Source: Mahella australiensis 50-1 BON (lineage in GTDB: Bacteria > Bacillota > Clostridia > Mahellales > Mahellaceae). From it: DNA of 64,000 nt. The translations under genes were made by a program, and so were the position numbers. Shown piece after piece: positions 8,575 through 17,409 of the stretch; within the stretch, counting starts at the first letter, position 1, and every line of letters starts with the position of its first letter. The stretch is from positions 2,968,001 through 3,032,000 of the forward strand of contig NC_015520.1 of NCBI RefSeq assembly GCF_000213255.1, in the 5' to 3' direction. A model generated the notes under the pieces. That model saw only the letters and a list, made by a program, of their open reading frames with translations. It ran no database searches and had not been told where the DNA came from.

Positions 8575-9348
8575 TCACCTCCATCTGCTTTTTGCCTGTA
8601 TTTTTAACTCAGTAAAGGTCGCGTTTTCTGCGGCAATCTCAATATGATTAACACCTTTCCTGAGAATTGGAAAATTCAGATCCTGCAGGCTGGGAAGACC
8701 ATTTCTCAAGGTTCGGCCTGTTTCATCAATAACCTTAGCTGTTACCATGCCGGAGTCGACAATCAGAGTTTCACCTTCAGATAATGAGCCAACAATTAGC
8801 AATTCCTCGCCGTTTGTAATAAGCGAAATATAGCTTGATGAGGACGTTGATATCAAACCCTTCAAGAGATAAACCGGATTGGAATCCGCATTTCCTTTAA
8901 CCCTCTCCAATTCATGCAGACCTGTTTCAGAAAGAACAAATATCTCATCTTCCAACGCGTAAACATACGGGTCGGGACAAACAAACCGAAGTTCAAAGCT
9001 GCCCGCTGTCCGCAATATCCGCTCACAGTCAACCGCTTCTGATAAGCGAGCCATGAAATATCGGTCGGGCAAATCATCTAGAACAAGTTGTCTAAGACCG
9101 TTTTCCGGATTTAACCATTCAGCAACATTATCAAGAACCGATACAAGATCGGCAAAACTGCGCTGGGGAAGCACACTACAGCTAATTATTATGTTTCGTT
9201 CTGATATGTCGCAGCCAAAATCTGCAATACCTGCTTTGCCCGGCACAGTTTCAAATGAATTGCGCAGGGCAGGGGAGACCTGCCATTTGGTAAGTCTTGC
9301 TCGTATTTTCATACTTTGCGACGATATTCCATTGTAGATAAATCCCAT
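8575..9348 (-). CDS. Distal tail protein (Dit, Sipho_tail family)
   Basis: A 257-residue protein that would form the hexameric hub at the tail end connecting tube and tip. The N-terminal segment, beginning MGFIYNGISS and including ETVPGKAG, is typical of the Sipho_tail family, as is the middle segment GSFELRFVCPDPYVYA. The C-terminal half is a separate beta domain. It lies directly after the tape measure gene, as in most siphophages of Gram-positive hosts. The start follows GGAGGGAAGCAT. Confidence 0.9.
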   Translation of the reverse strand: MGFIYNGISSQSMKIRARLTKWQVSPALRNSFETVPGKAGIADFGCDISERNIIISCSVLPQRSFADLVSVLDNVAEWLNPENGLRQLVLDDLPDRYFMARLSEAVDCERILRTAGSFELRFVCPDPYVYALEDEIFVLSETGLHELERVKGNADSNPVYLLKGLISTSSSSYISLITNGEELLIVGSLSEGETLIVDSGMVTAKVIDETGRTLRNGLPSLQDLNFPILRKGVNHIEIAAENATFTELKIQAKSRWR

Positions 9349-9361
9349 ATGCTTCCCTCCA

Positions 9362-11548
9362 TTACGCTGTTATAAAACGTCCCTGCGCCCTTGAACCTGT
9401 CTGCATCAGGTTATATAACTCCTGTGAAATCCTACGTATGTCTTCTTCACCACGAACAATCATCTGCTGCACCACAACAAGCGGCCCAGAAGCTAAACCG
9501 CTAAATCCACCTCTTCCACTTACATTAATATCAGGAGATATATTAAAATCTGTCGGCACTGCATTTTGCATATTGTCTGCCACTCTGGCCATAGCCTTGT
9601 CAAATCCCTCACCAATACCCAGTGCCATATTGCCGCCAATACCTTCAAAAACAGTGGACGGAGATCTGATTCCAAGAAAATTCTTTACTCCATCAACAAT
9701 ACCGGAAAAGAAACCGGAAACCTTATCCTTAATCCAGCTACCAAGGCTTTTAATACCTTCCCAGATGCCTTTTACAATGTTCTTACCAATCTCAACCACT
9801 GAAACAACCGCCTTGCCCAAACCTTCTATAATAGCCGCAACAATCTGAGGTAAAGACTTTACTAGTTCTGGAATGGCTTTCACAAGCCCGGCAGCAAGCT
9901 GTACGATAAGCGTAATTCCCAATTCTATGATCTTCGGCATATTGTTCGTCACAAAGTCAATGATTGTTGTAATTATCCTCGGCAGTGCTTCAATTAGTTC
10001 TGGCAATGCATTTAAAAGTCCCTGCGCCAGTCCCTGAATCAATGTAAAAGCAGCTTCAAGGATTTTGTCCATATTATCCAGCAGCCCTTGCACAATGGTG
10101 ATCACTGCTTGAACCGCTGCTGGAATTAGCTCCGGTAATGCTTCTCCAAGCCCCATTACCAACGCTGTGATTAGCTGTACCGCTGCATCAATGAGTAAAG
10201 GCAGGTTATCAATGAGTGCTCCGACAATGGTCATGACCGCATCTACTGCTGCTGGAATCAGCTCCGGCAGCAGGCTCAAGAGAGTTTGAAGCACCTGAGA
10301 GAACAATTCAGTTACAGTTTGCAACAGCACGGGAAGCAGATCTTTGACTGCTGAGATAATCGCACCGGTTGCCTCCGGCAGAGCAGCCACTATATTTTCC
10401 AAAACCGGTACAATATTTTTAACTACAGCCTGAAAGGCATCCACAAGATTTTGTGTTAGGTTCGTCATATCAGCGTTCGCATTGCCAAGTCCTGCTATAA
10501 ACGAACTTAGAGAGGCTTGTAAAAGACCAATGGAACCGCTGATGGTCTGGGTAGACTCTCTTGCGAAGTTTCCAGCATACTGTTCGGTTTTTTCAAAAAA
10601 CATCTGCATGGCGATCTCGGCCTTTTCGGCATTGGTTGCGCTATTCCAGGCAAAATCCAGCCCTTTTGCAAGAGCATAAGCTTCGATGGTAGTGGCGTTC
10701 ATGGCGACACCCAGATTATCCATCATGGTGAAGTTACCCTTGGCTGCGCCAGCGATGGATTCCATGGCAGTCTGCATGTCAATGCCCATAACCGAAGCCA
10801 TATCTGCCGCCCGTTGCATGGCCTTCTCGGTAAGTTCCAGACTTTTTTGCTGATCGACACCAGCACCCTGAAACAGTGCGCCCATTTTGTTGGCGGTGGC
10901 AAGGTACTCGGATTGGGACAAGCCCAGATTCTTGTAGGCTTCTTCTCCCGTTTTTTGGATACGTGCAGCATATTCGCCAAACACAGCTTCAGAACCGCCA
11001 AGGTTCTGCTCAAGCTCACCAAACTGCTCCACGACCTCTTTTCCCAGCTTGATGGCAGCCGCGCCCGCTGCGGTCGCTGCAGCACCCATAGCCGCGCCAA
11101 CACCTTTAAGAACGCTGCCCAGCTTCTCAAATTTCGAGCTGGATTTTTCGGCATTGTCTCCACTTTCCTTCAATTCGTCCCCAAGCTCGTCTGCACTTTC
11201 AGCAGACTGTTCGAGCTCGCGCTCCATTTTGTTCAGTTCGGCTTTTGCATTATTAAGCTGTATTTGCCACGACTGAGTACGTCTGTCGGTTTCTCCGAAA
11301 GATGAGGCGGCATTGGCAAGGGCTTTCTCCAAAGTAGCTATTTTTTCTTTCTGCAATTCGATCTCTTTGTTAAGCACCTTGTTTCTTGCAGTAACAGCTT
11401 CAACTGACTTATCCTGCTTGTCGAACTGAGATACGACCAGGTTCATTTCGCTACCCAGTACCTTAAAACTTTGATTGATCTCACGAATGGCGTTTTTAAA
11501 TTCCTTTTCGCCTTCAATCCCGATCTTCAGGCCAAAATTGTCTGCCAC
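9362..11548 (-). CDS. Tail tape measure protein
   Basis: A 728-residue tape measure that sets tail length and is ejected with DNA. An N-terminal coiled coil covers about residues 15-135. It is followed by an Ala/Gly-rich segment and a TP901-type region (FGEYAARIQKTGEEAYKNLG, MGIDMQTAMESIAGAAKGN). About 375-590 consist of degenerate amphipathic repeats of roughly 35-40 residues containing LPELI or LPxL units. The C-terminal region has the IRSPSTVFEGIGGNM motif common to these proteins. It starts at GTG 11548 with AAAGGAGG eight bases upstream. By the usual rule of about 1.5 angstroms per residue the tail would be near 110 nm, which is an inference. Confidence 0.93.
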   Translation of the reverse strand: MADNFGLKIGIEGEKEFKNAIREINQSFKVLGSEMNLVVSQFDKQDKSVEAVTARNKVLNKEIELQKEKIATLEKALANAASSFGETDRRTQSWQIQLNNAKAELNKMERELEQSAESADELGDELKESGDNAEKSSSKFEKLGSVLKGVGAAMGAAATAAGAAAIKLGKEVVEQFGELEQNLGGSEAVFGEYAARIQKTGEEAYKNLGLSQSEYLATANKMGALFQGAGVDQQKSLELTEKAMQRAADMASVMGIDMQTAMESIAGAAKGNFTMMDNLGVAMNATTIEAYALAKGLDFAWNSATNAEKAEIAMQMFFEKTEQYAGNFARESTQTISGSIGLLQASLSSFIAGLGNANADMTNLTQNLVDAFQAVVKNIVPVLENIVAALPEATGAIISAVKDLLPVLLQTVTELFSQVLQTLLSLLPELIPAAVDAVMTIVGALIDNLPLLIDAAVQLITALVMGLGEALPELIPAAVQAVITIVQGLLDNMDKILEAAFTLIQGLAQGLLNALPELIEALPRIITTIIDFVTNNMPKIIELGITLIVQLAAGLVKAIPELVKSLPQIVAAIIEGLGKAVVSVVEIGKNIVKGIWEGIKSLGSWIKDKVSGFFSGIVDGVKNFLGIRSPSTVFEGIGGNMALGIGEGFDKAMARVADNMQNAVPTDFNISPDINVSGRGGFSGLASGPLVVVQQMIVRGEEDIRRISQELYNLMQTGSRAQGRFITA

Positions 11549-11575
11549 ATAACCGCCTCCTTTCCTGCAAAATTT

Positions 11576-11767
11576 TTAAATTCCGTAAGGTATCACATCA
11601 TCAATGGTAAGCATACGCTTTGGTTTCGCCAGCCCTAAAAACTGCTTATGGCACTCCCATAAATCAAGCAGGTACCCAATAGGCATTAGCCATACTTCAT
11701 CCTCTGAACGGTTGAGCTGAACAGTACCGTAATATAGAAGCCGAGTGAACAATTCCTCATCGCTCAC
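11576..11767 (-). CDS. Tail assembly chaperone, frameshift extension (gpGT-type)
   Basis: A 63-codon frame that would be the C-terminal part of a longer tail assembly chaperone. It is in the -1 frame relative to the upstream chaperone gene and overlaps its stop codon. A slippery heptamer lies 12-18 bases upstream of the nominal GTG, and reading through it in the -1 frame gives an uninterrupted fusion of about 190 residues (123 from the first gene, four linker residues, then this frame). Independent initiation at GTG 11767 is possible but has no convincing ribosome binding site. In lambda-like phages the fusion product recruits the tape measure protein for assembly. Confidence 0.75.
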   Translation of the reverse strand: MSDEELFTRLLYYGTVQLNRSEDEVWLMPIGYLLDLWECHKQFLGLAKPKRMLTIDDVIPYGI

Positions 11768-12147
11768 TCGGCCGGTGTGTTTTTTAAGTCATCCTCACTT
11801 TCAACGTTTCTTTTGGTACCCTTGAACATTGCTTCCATGATAGCGTCTTTATATGCTGCCAGTTCCAAGGGAGATGTGAGAAGTTCCACTGTCTCTTCAG
11901 TCAGGAGTTCACGCTTATCCTGATTTTTGAGGTTGTGTATCAAAATGCTCTGGTTAGCCAGCAGTGTAATCAGCCATACCACTTCGTCAAGAGCCATCTC
12001 GAAGTTCTCGGTTTTCATCAGTTTCGTGCCGAGGTTTTCAAGACCGCCGTACCTTTTTGCAATCTCCTTTGTCGCTTTAGTGGTTAGAATAAGCTGATAT
12101 TCTTCATCGCCTATTTTGATAATTGCGCTTCTGTCATTATCCTGCAT
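11764..12147 (-). CDS. Tail assembly chaperone (gpG-type)
   Basis: A 127-residue protein between the major tail protein and tape measure genes, the standard position of tail assembly chaperones. It resembles the chaperone families of clostridial siphophages (IKIGDEEYQLILTTKATKEI; KRYGGLENLG). The last residues are encoded over the frameshift site, so two products are expected: this one, and a less abundant fusion with the following frame. Confidence 0.85.
   Translation of the reverse strand: MQDNDRSAIIKIGDEEYQLILTTKATKEIAKRYGGLENLGTKLMKTENFEMALDEVVWLITLLANQSILIHNLKNQDKRELLTEETVELLTSPLELAAYKDAIMEAMFKGTKRNVESEDDLKNTPAE
11779..11785 (-). other. Programmed -1 ribosomal frameshift site (A AAA AAC)
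   Basis: The minus strand reads GAC TTA AAA AAC ACA in the chaperone frame, so the canonical heptamer A_AAA_AAC is in register at codons 121-123. Slippage by one base continues as CAC ACC GGC CGA GTG AGC into the downstream frame. The chaperone stop codon lies five codons further on. Both position and register match known tail chaperone frameshifts. Confidence 0.8.
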
Positions 12148-12746
12148 TATTCGCTACCTCCTCCCACAGCAAATACCGGCTCATAAACTTCCGTATACCA
12201 ACCGGTAATAGTTTCAGGCGATACACCGGGATCGTCTTCGCTGACCTCCGCCTTCCAAGGGTGCTTTCCCTGGCCATCTGGTTTGTTACGTCTCATGACT
12301 GTCCCTTCAATGGTGGGTGTCGAAAAGGTAATGCTGTCGCCCTTCGTCTGCAGATTTGTCGCCGGAATGCCGAATTTTACCCTATAAAGCCAAAAATACC
12401 TGTACTTGCCGTTAGCTTTCTTGGCTCTAAAGCCGATTGCCACAGGTGCGCCTCCATCCTCACTGGCAGAAATCAGCACCTTATTGTCATCAAGAGTGGC
12501 TCCCGTCAAAACCTCAGCAGCGTCTACTCCGATATCTGCAACACCAAGAGTCAGGGTGCCGCTTTGAAATTCCTTGACCACTTCTGCCGCCCCGTCATCG
12601 GCATAAAGTGTCGCCTCTGCCAGCTCCACAGAAAGCTCTGCCGTAATAGCCTTAGCCAGCGGAACAGGCGTGTCGTATGTCTCTTCTCCGTTTTCATTCT
12701 CAGTTATTTTGGCATAATATAACCTGTCCAGTCCGATTGTGGCCAT
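12147..12746 (-). CDS. Major tail (tube) protein
   Basis: A 199-residue protein forming the tail tube, of the phi13/TP901 type (MATIGLDRLYYAKITENENG). I start it at ATG 12746, because AGGAGG is 10 bases upstream; the earlier in-frame ATG at 12755 is almost on top of that ribosome binding site. The final 40 residues (PGVSPETITGWYTEVYEPVF) resemble the end of tail proteins of this class. Its neighbours, a terminator-type protein upstream and chaperone downstream, agree. Confidence 0.9.
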   Translation of the reverse strand: MATIGLDRLYYAKITENENGEETYDTPVPLAKAITAELSVELAEATLYADDGAAEVVKEFQSGTLTLGVADIGVDAAEVLTGATLDDNKVLISASEDGGAPVAIGFRAKKANGKYRYFWLYRVKFGIPATNLQTKGDSITFSTPTIEGTVMRRNKPDGQGKHPWKAEVSEDDPGVSPETITGWYTEVYEPVFAVGGGSE

Positions 12747-12751
12747 GTTTT

Positions 12752-13096
12752 TCATTCCTCCTTTACTTCATACTCTTTTGCCACATCAATGGCATAGTGG
12801 TGATAGCCGGTATCGTCCTCATGGCCTATATACCGCCTGTCGGTAATGGTAAAGCCCGCTTGAAGCAATGTGTTCACTATTTCGTTTTTACGTACAGTGT
12901 AGTTTCCCTTTATAAATAAAGACAACCTTACCTCCTGGGTTTCTACCTGAGGCCGGTTGTCTGCAAAAACTTCAAATGTATCTGTCATCGGAGTAATGAC
13001 AAGGTACTCATCTGGCGGTACACCGCTAAATACCCCGGTTTCAATGGGGATACCCAAACCATCTAATAACGAGTTTAATTCTGACAATATGCTCAT
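12752..13096 (-). CDS. Tail terminator/completion-like protein
   Basis: A 114-residue protein in the slot normally occupied by the tail terminator or tail completion protein. It ends just before the major tail gene and overlaps the preceding gp10-like gene by four bases. Visible features are EYLVITPMTDTFEVFADNRP and VETQEVRLSLFIKGNY, compatible with the DUF3168-like beta fold of terminators. The assignment rests mainly on gene order. Confidence 0.65.
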   Translation of the reverse strand: MSILSELNSLLDGLGIPIETGVFSGVPPDEYLVITPMTDTFEVFADNRPQVETQEVRLSLFIKGNYTVRKNEIVNTLLQAGFTITDRRYIGHEDDTGYHHYAIDVAKEYEVKEE

Positions 13097-13524
13097 ATAC
13101 GACCCAGCTCCTGTTCCAGTCTTGACTTCATTACTTCGATGCAGGACTTCCTTGTAGCTGATTTTGCCGGTTTCAAAAAGGGCCTTGGAGGCTGCCCGGA
13201 CTTACCATACTCAATAATATTAGCAATCTTCGCATTGCTTTCCCCATCCTTCCTTGGTTCAGTAAAGCCGATTTTTATGTTGTGGTTTCCATCCCTGTCC
13301 TGTTTGGCAGGAGAGAGTCCCAAAGCATTTACCAATTCACCGGTTGCCCTGGACGGATATTTAGTGCCGCTCCCGATAACTGACTGAAGGTTGGACTTCA
13401 CTTTTGAAAGTACCACTTCTCCGCCTGCTTCCAGCACCTTAGGTATGATTTCGTCTGTTCTTTCTCCAAGTCTTGACAACTTGAGCAAGAACTCTTCCGG
13501 CATTTTAACTTCCACCTTAGCCAT
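13093..13524 (-). CDS. HK97 gp10-type tail completion protein
   Basis: A 143-residue protein of the HK97 gp10 family. The C-terminal signature NIIEYGKSGQPPRPFLKPA is typical; the HYG/EYGT...PPRPF pattern marks this family. The N-terminal half is a predicted amphipathic helix. It starts at an ATG preceded by GGAGGGGGCTGC. Proteins of this family act at the head-tail interface, probably at the neck. Confidence 0.88.
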   Translation of the reverse strand: MAKVEVKMPEEFLLKLSRLGERTDEIIPKVLEAGGEVVLSKVKSNLQSVIGSGTKYPSRATGELVNALGLSPAKQDRDGNHNIKIGFTEPRKDGESNAKIANIIEYGKSGQPPRPFLKPAKSATRKSCIEVMKSRLEQELGRI

Positions 13525-13538
13525 GCAGCCCCCTCCTC

Positions 13539-13874
13539 TTATGCTTTGCTTGATTTCACCTTTTCCGCAAGCACCTCAATATACATTCCACGTCCTTTTA
13601 CGTCCTCTACGCTGATAATGTTGTACCTGCCATCGCTGCAAACGAGTACAAGATCTGTGGTAACTTCCAGGTTAGGTATCTTACGGAAGCGGAACAGGGC
13701 AGACGCCTGCGAAAACGCCGCCCTGTTTGCCCATTTTTCACTGCCATGCCTATCTTCCTTGTATGCCCTTACCGAAGCAAGAATGACATCACCTTTTTCA
13801 GTAAAACCCTCACTATCCTTAACCGGCTTGGTTGAGATAATGTCCACGAAAGTTTTCATTTTTCCAAAGCCCAT
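13539..13874 (-). CDS. Head-tail adaptor / head closure protein
   Basis: A 111-residue protein of the phage head-tail joining family (SPP1 gp16-like). It carries GDVILASVRAYKEDRHGSEKW and the beta strands ATGxYNI-like CSDGRYNIISVEDVKGRG. I start it at ATG 13874 because GGAAGGTG lies just upstream; longer frames overlap the preceding gene. It caps the portal-connector assembly in related phages. Confidence 0.85.
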   Translation of the reverse strand: MGFGKMKTFVDIISTKPVKDSEGFTEKGDVILASVRAYKEDRHGSEKWANRAAFSQASALFRFRKIPNLEVTTDLVLVCSDGRYNIISVEDVKGRGMYIEVLAEKVKSSKA

Positions 13875-13876
13875 AT

Positions 13877-14185
13877 TTACACCTTCCAATCCCGGTCGAG
13901 CCGCAGCAATAGATTTACTGTATTCCATACCTGCTGTCCTGCCTGCACACTATCTCCAAAAAAGCCAGCCGTCGAGCCATCCCTGCTTTCATAAAAATGG
14001 CTCGACAGCATAATGACAGCCTGCTCAGTAGTAGGCGGCATGGGGTTTTCGGCATAATATCCTTCCGGCTTTTTCTGGTAGCTTTCCGCATAGGCAACTG
14101 CGGCTTTGATATAGTCCTGCAGAAGTGCGTCATCTTCGCTGTGCTGCAATATGAGGTTTGCTTTAACCTTCTCCAAAAGTTCCAT
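13877..14185 (-). CDS. Head-tail connector (gp6-like)
   Basis: A 102-residue mostly helical protein of the phage connector family (HK97 gp6/SPP1 gp15). Features include DDALLQDYIKAAVAYAESY and AVIMLSSHFYESRDG, with the usual C-terminal LLLRLDRDWKV. It begins at an ATG after GGAGGTGCCGCGGC. It would bind the portal ring from below. Confidence 0.88.
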   Translation of the reverse strand: MELLEKVKANLILQHSEDDALLQDYIKAAVAYAESYQKKPEGYYAENPMPPTTEQAVIMLSSHFYESRDGSTAGFFGDSVQAGQQVWNTVNLLLRLDRDWKV

Positions 14186-14206
14186 GCCGCGGCACCTCCG
14201 TTTTCA

Positions 14207-15409
14207 TTAAGCTGATTTCTGCTGCAGTATCTTGACTGCTTCAGACAGTACCAGTTTGCCATCTACACGTTGTGTTGCCATGAATCCAACTTGTCCGGTC
14301 GCAGCATACAACTCATTAAGCCGCTTAAAAACCCTGCCTTGACGGTCTGCCACCCAGTAATAAGAAAAATCGCCGAATACAATCGTTTTTGCTCCAGCGG
14401 CAATGGCTGGCATGAATGCAGAAGTTTTAACTGGACGATTTAAGATAGTATCCGGTGTTCCAGCAGTTACAGAAGGCTGCCAGAGATACTGACCGTTGTT
14501 GTCTTTGAGCTTCCTTATAGCTTTAATTGTCGAATCATTCATAATGAATACAGCGTTCCTGCGGTACGGAGACTTGAGGCTGTAGAACAAGTCCATGATC
14601 TCGTCAAGGGTAATGGCTGTTGCACTCGCCGCGGTTACTCCTATCTCGCCACCGCCGTTATCCGCCAAGATACCGGTTGGCTTGCCAGATCCGTCGCCGA
14701 TAAAAAATGCTTCCTCCTCTTTTGCTCCGATTCGGCGGGCGAACTCTTTGGCGATATACTGTTCAAGGTTAAATACACTGTCGTTTAACAGTTCCTCTGA
14801 CACCTTGATCATAGTAGCCAGCTTATATGCGCCGATGGATACCTGAGCAAAGGAATCGTCGCTTTCGGGAATCTGGCCTTCCTCATCCACCCAGGATGCA
14901 GTACCCTTGCTTGCCACCACAGGAATTTTCTTGTCACCGCTGGACGTGGTAATAACATTGGCAATCTGCCTAAAGATATTCTCCTCCTCCAGTGCTTCCA
15001 CAAGAGTACGCTCAAAGTCGTCGGGAACAAGATATCCACCTTCGGTGTCCTCTCCAATCTGCAGCGCGTTGTGTACGTCATATTTGCGCCTGCCGCGCAT
15101 CATGTTCCAGAAAGACTGCCTGTACTCATCGCTGGCACGTCCGGTTTTTTCATTGTTGCCAGATATGGAAGTGGGTTTGTCTGTAATAGGAATATTCAAC
15201 GGTTTTGACAGTTCCAAATCTATGGCAGCCTGACGCTCAAGACGCTCTATTTCTTTGCCCAGCGCAATAACGTCGGCTTCCATTTTTTCATAAGTCGCGG
15301 TATCCTCCGGTGAAAGCAGTCCGTCGTTCCCGCGTTTGCTGTCGAGGAAAGCTTTAGCAGCTTCCCATACTTTAGCGCGTTTTTCACGCAGTTCCAGTAT
15401 TTTGCTCAT
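14207..15409 (-). CDS. HK97-fold major capsid protein
   Basis: A 400-residue capsid protein. Residues 1-75 form a charged coiled-coil delta domain that would be removed by the prohead protease. The mature region contains GYLVPDDFERTLVEALEEEN, KEEEAFFIGDGSGKPTGIL and IVFGDFSYYWVADRQG, hallmarks of the HK97 family. ATG 15409 is chosen because AAGGAGG is eight bases upstream; a TTG two codons earlier is less likely. No decoration protein gene is seen next to it. Confidence 0.95.
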   Translation of the reverse strand: MSKILELREKRAKVWEAAKAFLDSKRGNDGLLSPEDTATYEKMEADVIALGKEIERLERQAAIDLELSKPLNIPITDKPTSISGNNEKTGRASDEYRQSFWNMMRGRRKYDVHNALQIGEDTEGGYLVPDDFERTLVEALEEENIFRQIANVITTSSGDKKIPVVASKGTASWVDEEGQIPESDDSFAQVSIGAYKLATMIKVSEELLNDSVFNLEQYIAKEFARRIGAKEEEAFFIGDGSGKPTGILADNGGGEIGVTAASATAITLDEIMDLFYSLKSPYRRNAVFIMNDSTIKAIRKLKDNNGQYLWQPSVTAGTPDTILNRPVKTSAFMPAIAAGAKTIVFGDFSYYWVADRQGRVFKRLNELYAATGQVGFMATQRVDGKLVLSEAVKILQQKSA

Positions 15410-15422
15410 AATCAAATCCTCC

Positions 15423-16148
15423 TTAAGGTTTTAATAAAAAAAGCCGCTTTTCAAGCGACTCAATTGGTGTTCCTTTTGGTTTCTCTTTTGGTTTAAGCTT
15501 TTGCAGGATGGAATTTGTTACTGCCTGCCTGCTGAAGATCATTCCTCCTGATACTTCAAATTCGGATGGGAATGATTCATCCTCCATAAACAAGATTCCA
15601 TCGGCAAAGCCAAGTTCCACCGCTTTTCTTGCGTTAAACCAGCTTTCTGCATCCATTAGGTGCGATATTTTTGCCCTGGAAAGCCCGGTTTTCAGCTCAT
15701 AAGCGTTGATGATGGATTCCTTTATTTCTTCCAGCATTGCGATAGCTTTCTCCATTTCTTCTGTATCACCGATGGCTATTGTCATAGGGTTGTGAATCAT
15801 CATCATGCTGACTGGTGACATAAAGACGTCACCTCCGGCCATAGCTATGACCGAAGCGGCGCTGGCTGCAATACCGTCAATCTTTACCGTCACTTTGCCT
15901 TTGTAATCCATAAGCATGTTGTAAATTTGATTAGCTGCAAATATATCTCCGCCAGGGCTGTTGATCCAGATCGTTATATCACCCTCTCCGGACAACAGCT
16001 CTGATTTGAACTGCTTGGGAGTTACTTCGTCTCCCAGCCAGCTTTCTTCAGCTATTGGGCCGTCAATATATAATGTCCGGCTGCCATCATCGTTTTGTAT
16101 CCAGTTCCAGAAGCGGCGAACCGGTTTTTGTTTTTGTGATTTGTTCAA
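15423..16148 (-). CDS. ClpP-type prohead protease
   Basis: A 241-residue head maturation protease of the ClpP/SppA class. It contains WINSPGGDIFAANQIYNML, the nucleophile segment DGIAASAASVIAMAGG and the histidine segment MMMIHNPMT. I prefer TTG 16148, spaced nine bases from GGAGG, although the frame extends further upstream; this still overlaps the portal gene by 62 bases. It would process the capsid delta domain during maturation. Confidence 0.93.
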   Translation of the reverse strand: MNKSQKQKPVRRFWNWIQNDDGSRTLYIDGPIAEESWLGDEVTPKQFKSELLSGEGDITIWINSPGGDIFAANQIYNMLMDYKGKVTVKIDGIAASAASVIAMAGGDVFMSPVSMMMIHNPMTIAIGDTEEMEKAIAMLEEIKESIINAYELKTGLSRAKISHLMDAESWFNARKAVELGFADGILFMEDESFPSEFEVSGGMIFSRQAVTNSILQKLKPKEKPKGTPIESLEKRLFLLKP

Positions 16149-17409
16149 CTTTTGATCCCTCCGTTTCAGCATTGTTTTTACCTGCAAAGGCACCTGCATC
16201 GGCAAGCCTGGTCATGTTACCGTTAACAAGATACAGATCTCCGCCCAACTCCGCCGGAATCCGGTTCATGTCCTCAAGCTCGCGGATATCGTTAGCAGAC
16301 ATCCAGCCGTTCTGGCGAGCTACAGCATAACCATTCATGCGGCTTGCATAATCACCGCGCAGAAGGCCATCTACATTGAATTTGACAAAGTATGCCCGCT
16401 TCTCTGATGGTAAAAGCAGCGCTTTTTGGAGAGCCTGTTCCCAACGCACCACCCACGGGTCAAGCGTGTATTTAACAAATTCCAGAGATTGCTGTTCGAT
16501 GTTTGAAAAGCTTGACTTTTCAAGATCTCCAACCATATGGGGAGGTACTCGGAATATCCGAGCGATTTCATTTATCTGAAACTTTCTTGTCTCTAAAAAC
16601 TGTGCCTGTTCGGGTGGAATGCCGATTGGTTGAAACTTCATTCCCTCTTCCAGAACTGCAATGCGATGAGCATTGGCACTTCCTTGATAAACAGCGTTCC
16701 AGCTTTCTCGCACCTTTGCCGGATCCTTTAATACGCCGGGATGTTCCAGAACGCCACCCGGATTTGCTCCGTTGGCAAAAAAGGATGCACCATACTCCTC
16801 ACAGGCAATAGCCATGCCTATGGCGTTCTTGGCCATAGCAATAGGGGAGTATCCAATCAGCCCGTCAAAACCGAGTCCCGGGATGTGAAGAACCTCCTCA
16901 CTTCGTAGGTATATAAGGCCTGCTTTTGGATTAACCCTGCTCTCATCGCTGTCGCGCCGATAAGTGTAAAACAGTTCTCCATTTGGAGCCCTGTCTACCG
17001 TCATTTTGTTTGGCAAAAGTGGATAAAGCGCCAGCACTCGTCCGGAACCGTCCCTAATAATTTGAGCGTAAGCATTTCCCCATAAAAGAAGATGACTCAT
17101 CAGTGTTTCTCGAAACACGAATGAAGTCATCTCAGGGTTTGGTTCGTCATGGAGTAAATAATAGAGCGGGTGGGTCAACGCTTTTTCTTTGCCACCGTCT
17201 TCTTTATAGCGGTACACATGAAGCGGAAGCCCGGCGATGGCTTCTGCAAGTATCCTTACACAGGCATACACTGCAGTTGTCTGCATAGCAGTCCGCTCAT
17301 TTACAGTCTTTCCGCTGGATGTGCCGCCGAAGAAAAAGCTATATGCATTACCGAACAGGCTGTTTTTCGGCTTATCCCTTGCTTTGAACAAACGGGAAAA
17401 TACACTCAT
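16087..17409 (-). CDS. Phage portal protein (HK97 family)
   Basis: A 440-residue portal forming the dodecameric DNA gate at one capsid vertex. The N-terminal TAMQTTAVYACVRILAEAIA and the segment HLLLWGNAYAQIIRDG are typical of the HK97 portal family, as is RIFRVPPHMVGDLEKSSFSN. The start overlaps the large terminase stop by four bases and the end overlaps the protease gene, the normal tight packing of this module. Confidence 0.95.
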   Translation of the reverse strand: MSVFSRLFKARDKPKNSLFGNAYSFFFGGTSSGKTVNERTAMQTTAVYACVRILAEAIAGLPLHVYRYKEDGGKEKALTHPLYYLLHDEPNPEMTSFVFRETLMSHLLLWGNAYAQIIRDGSGRVLALYPLLPNKMTVDRAPNGELFYTYRRDSDESRVNPKAGLIYLRSEEVLHIPGLGFDGLIGYSPIAMAKNAIGMAIACEEYGASFFANGANPGGVLEHPGVLKDPAKVRESWNAVYQGSANAHRIAVLEEGMKFQPIGIPPEQAQFLETRKFQINEIARIFRVPPHMVGDLEKSSFSNIEQQSLEFVKYTLDPWVVRWEQALQKALLLPSEKRAYFVKFNVDGLLRGDYASRMNGYAVARQNGWMSANDIRELEDMNRIPAELGGDLYLVNGNMTRLADAGAFAGKNNAETEGSKVEQITKTKTGSPLLELDTKR

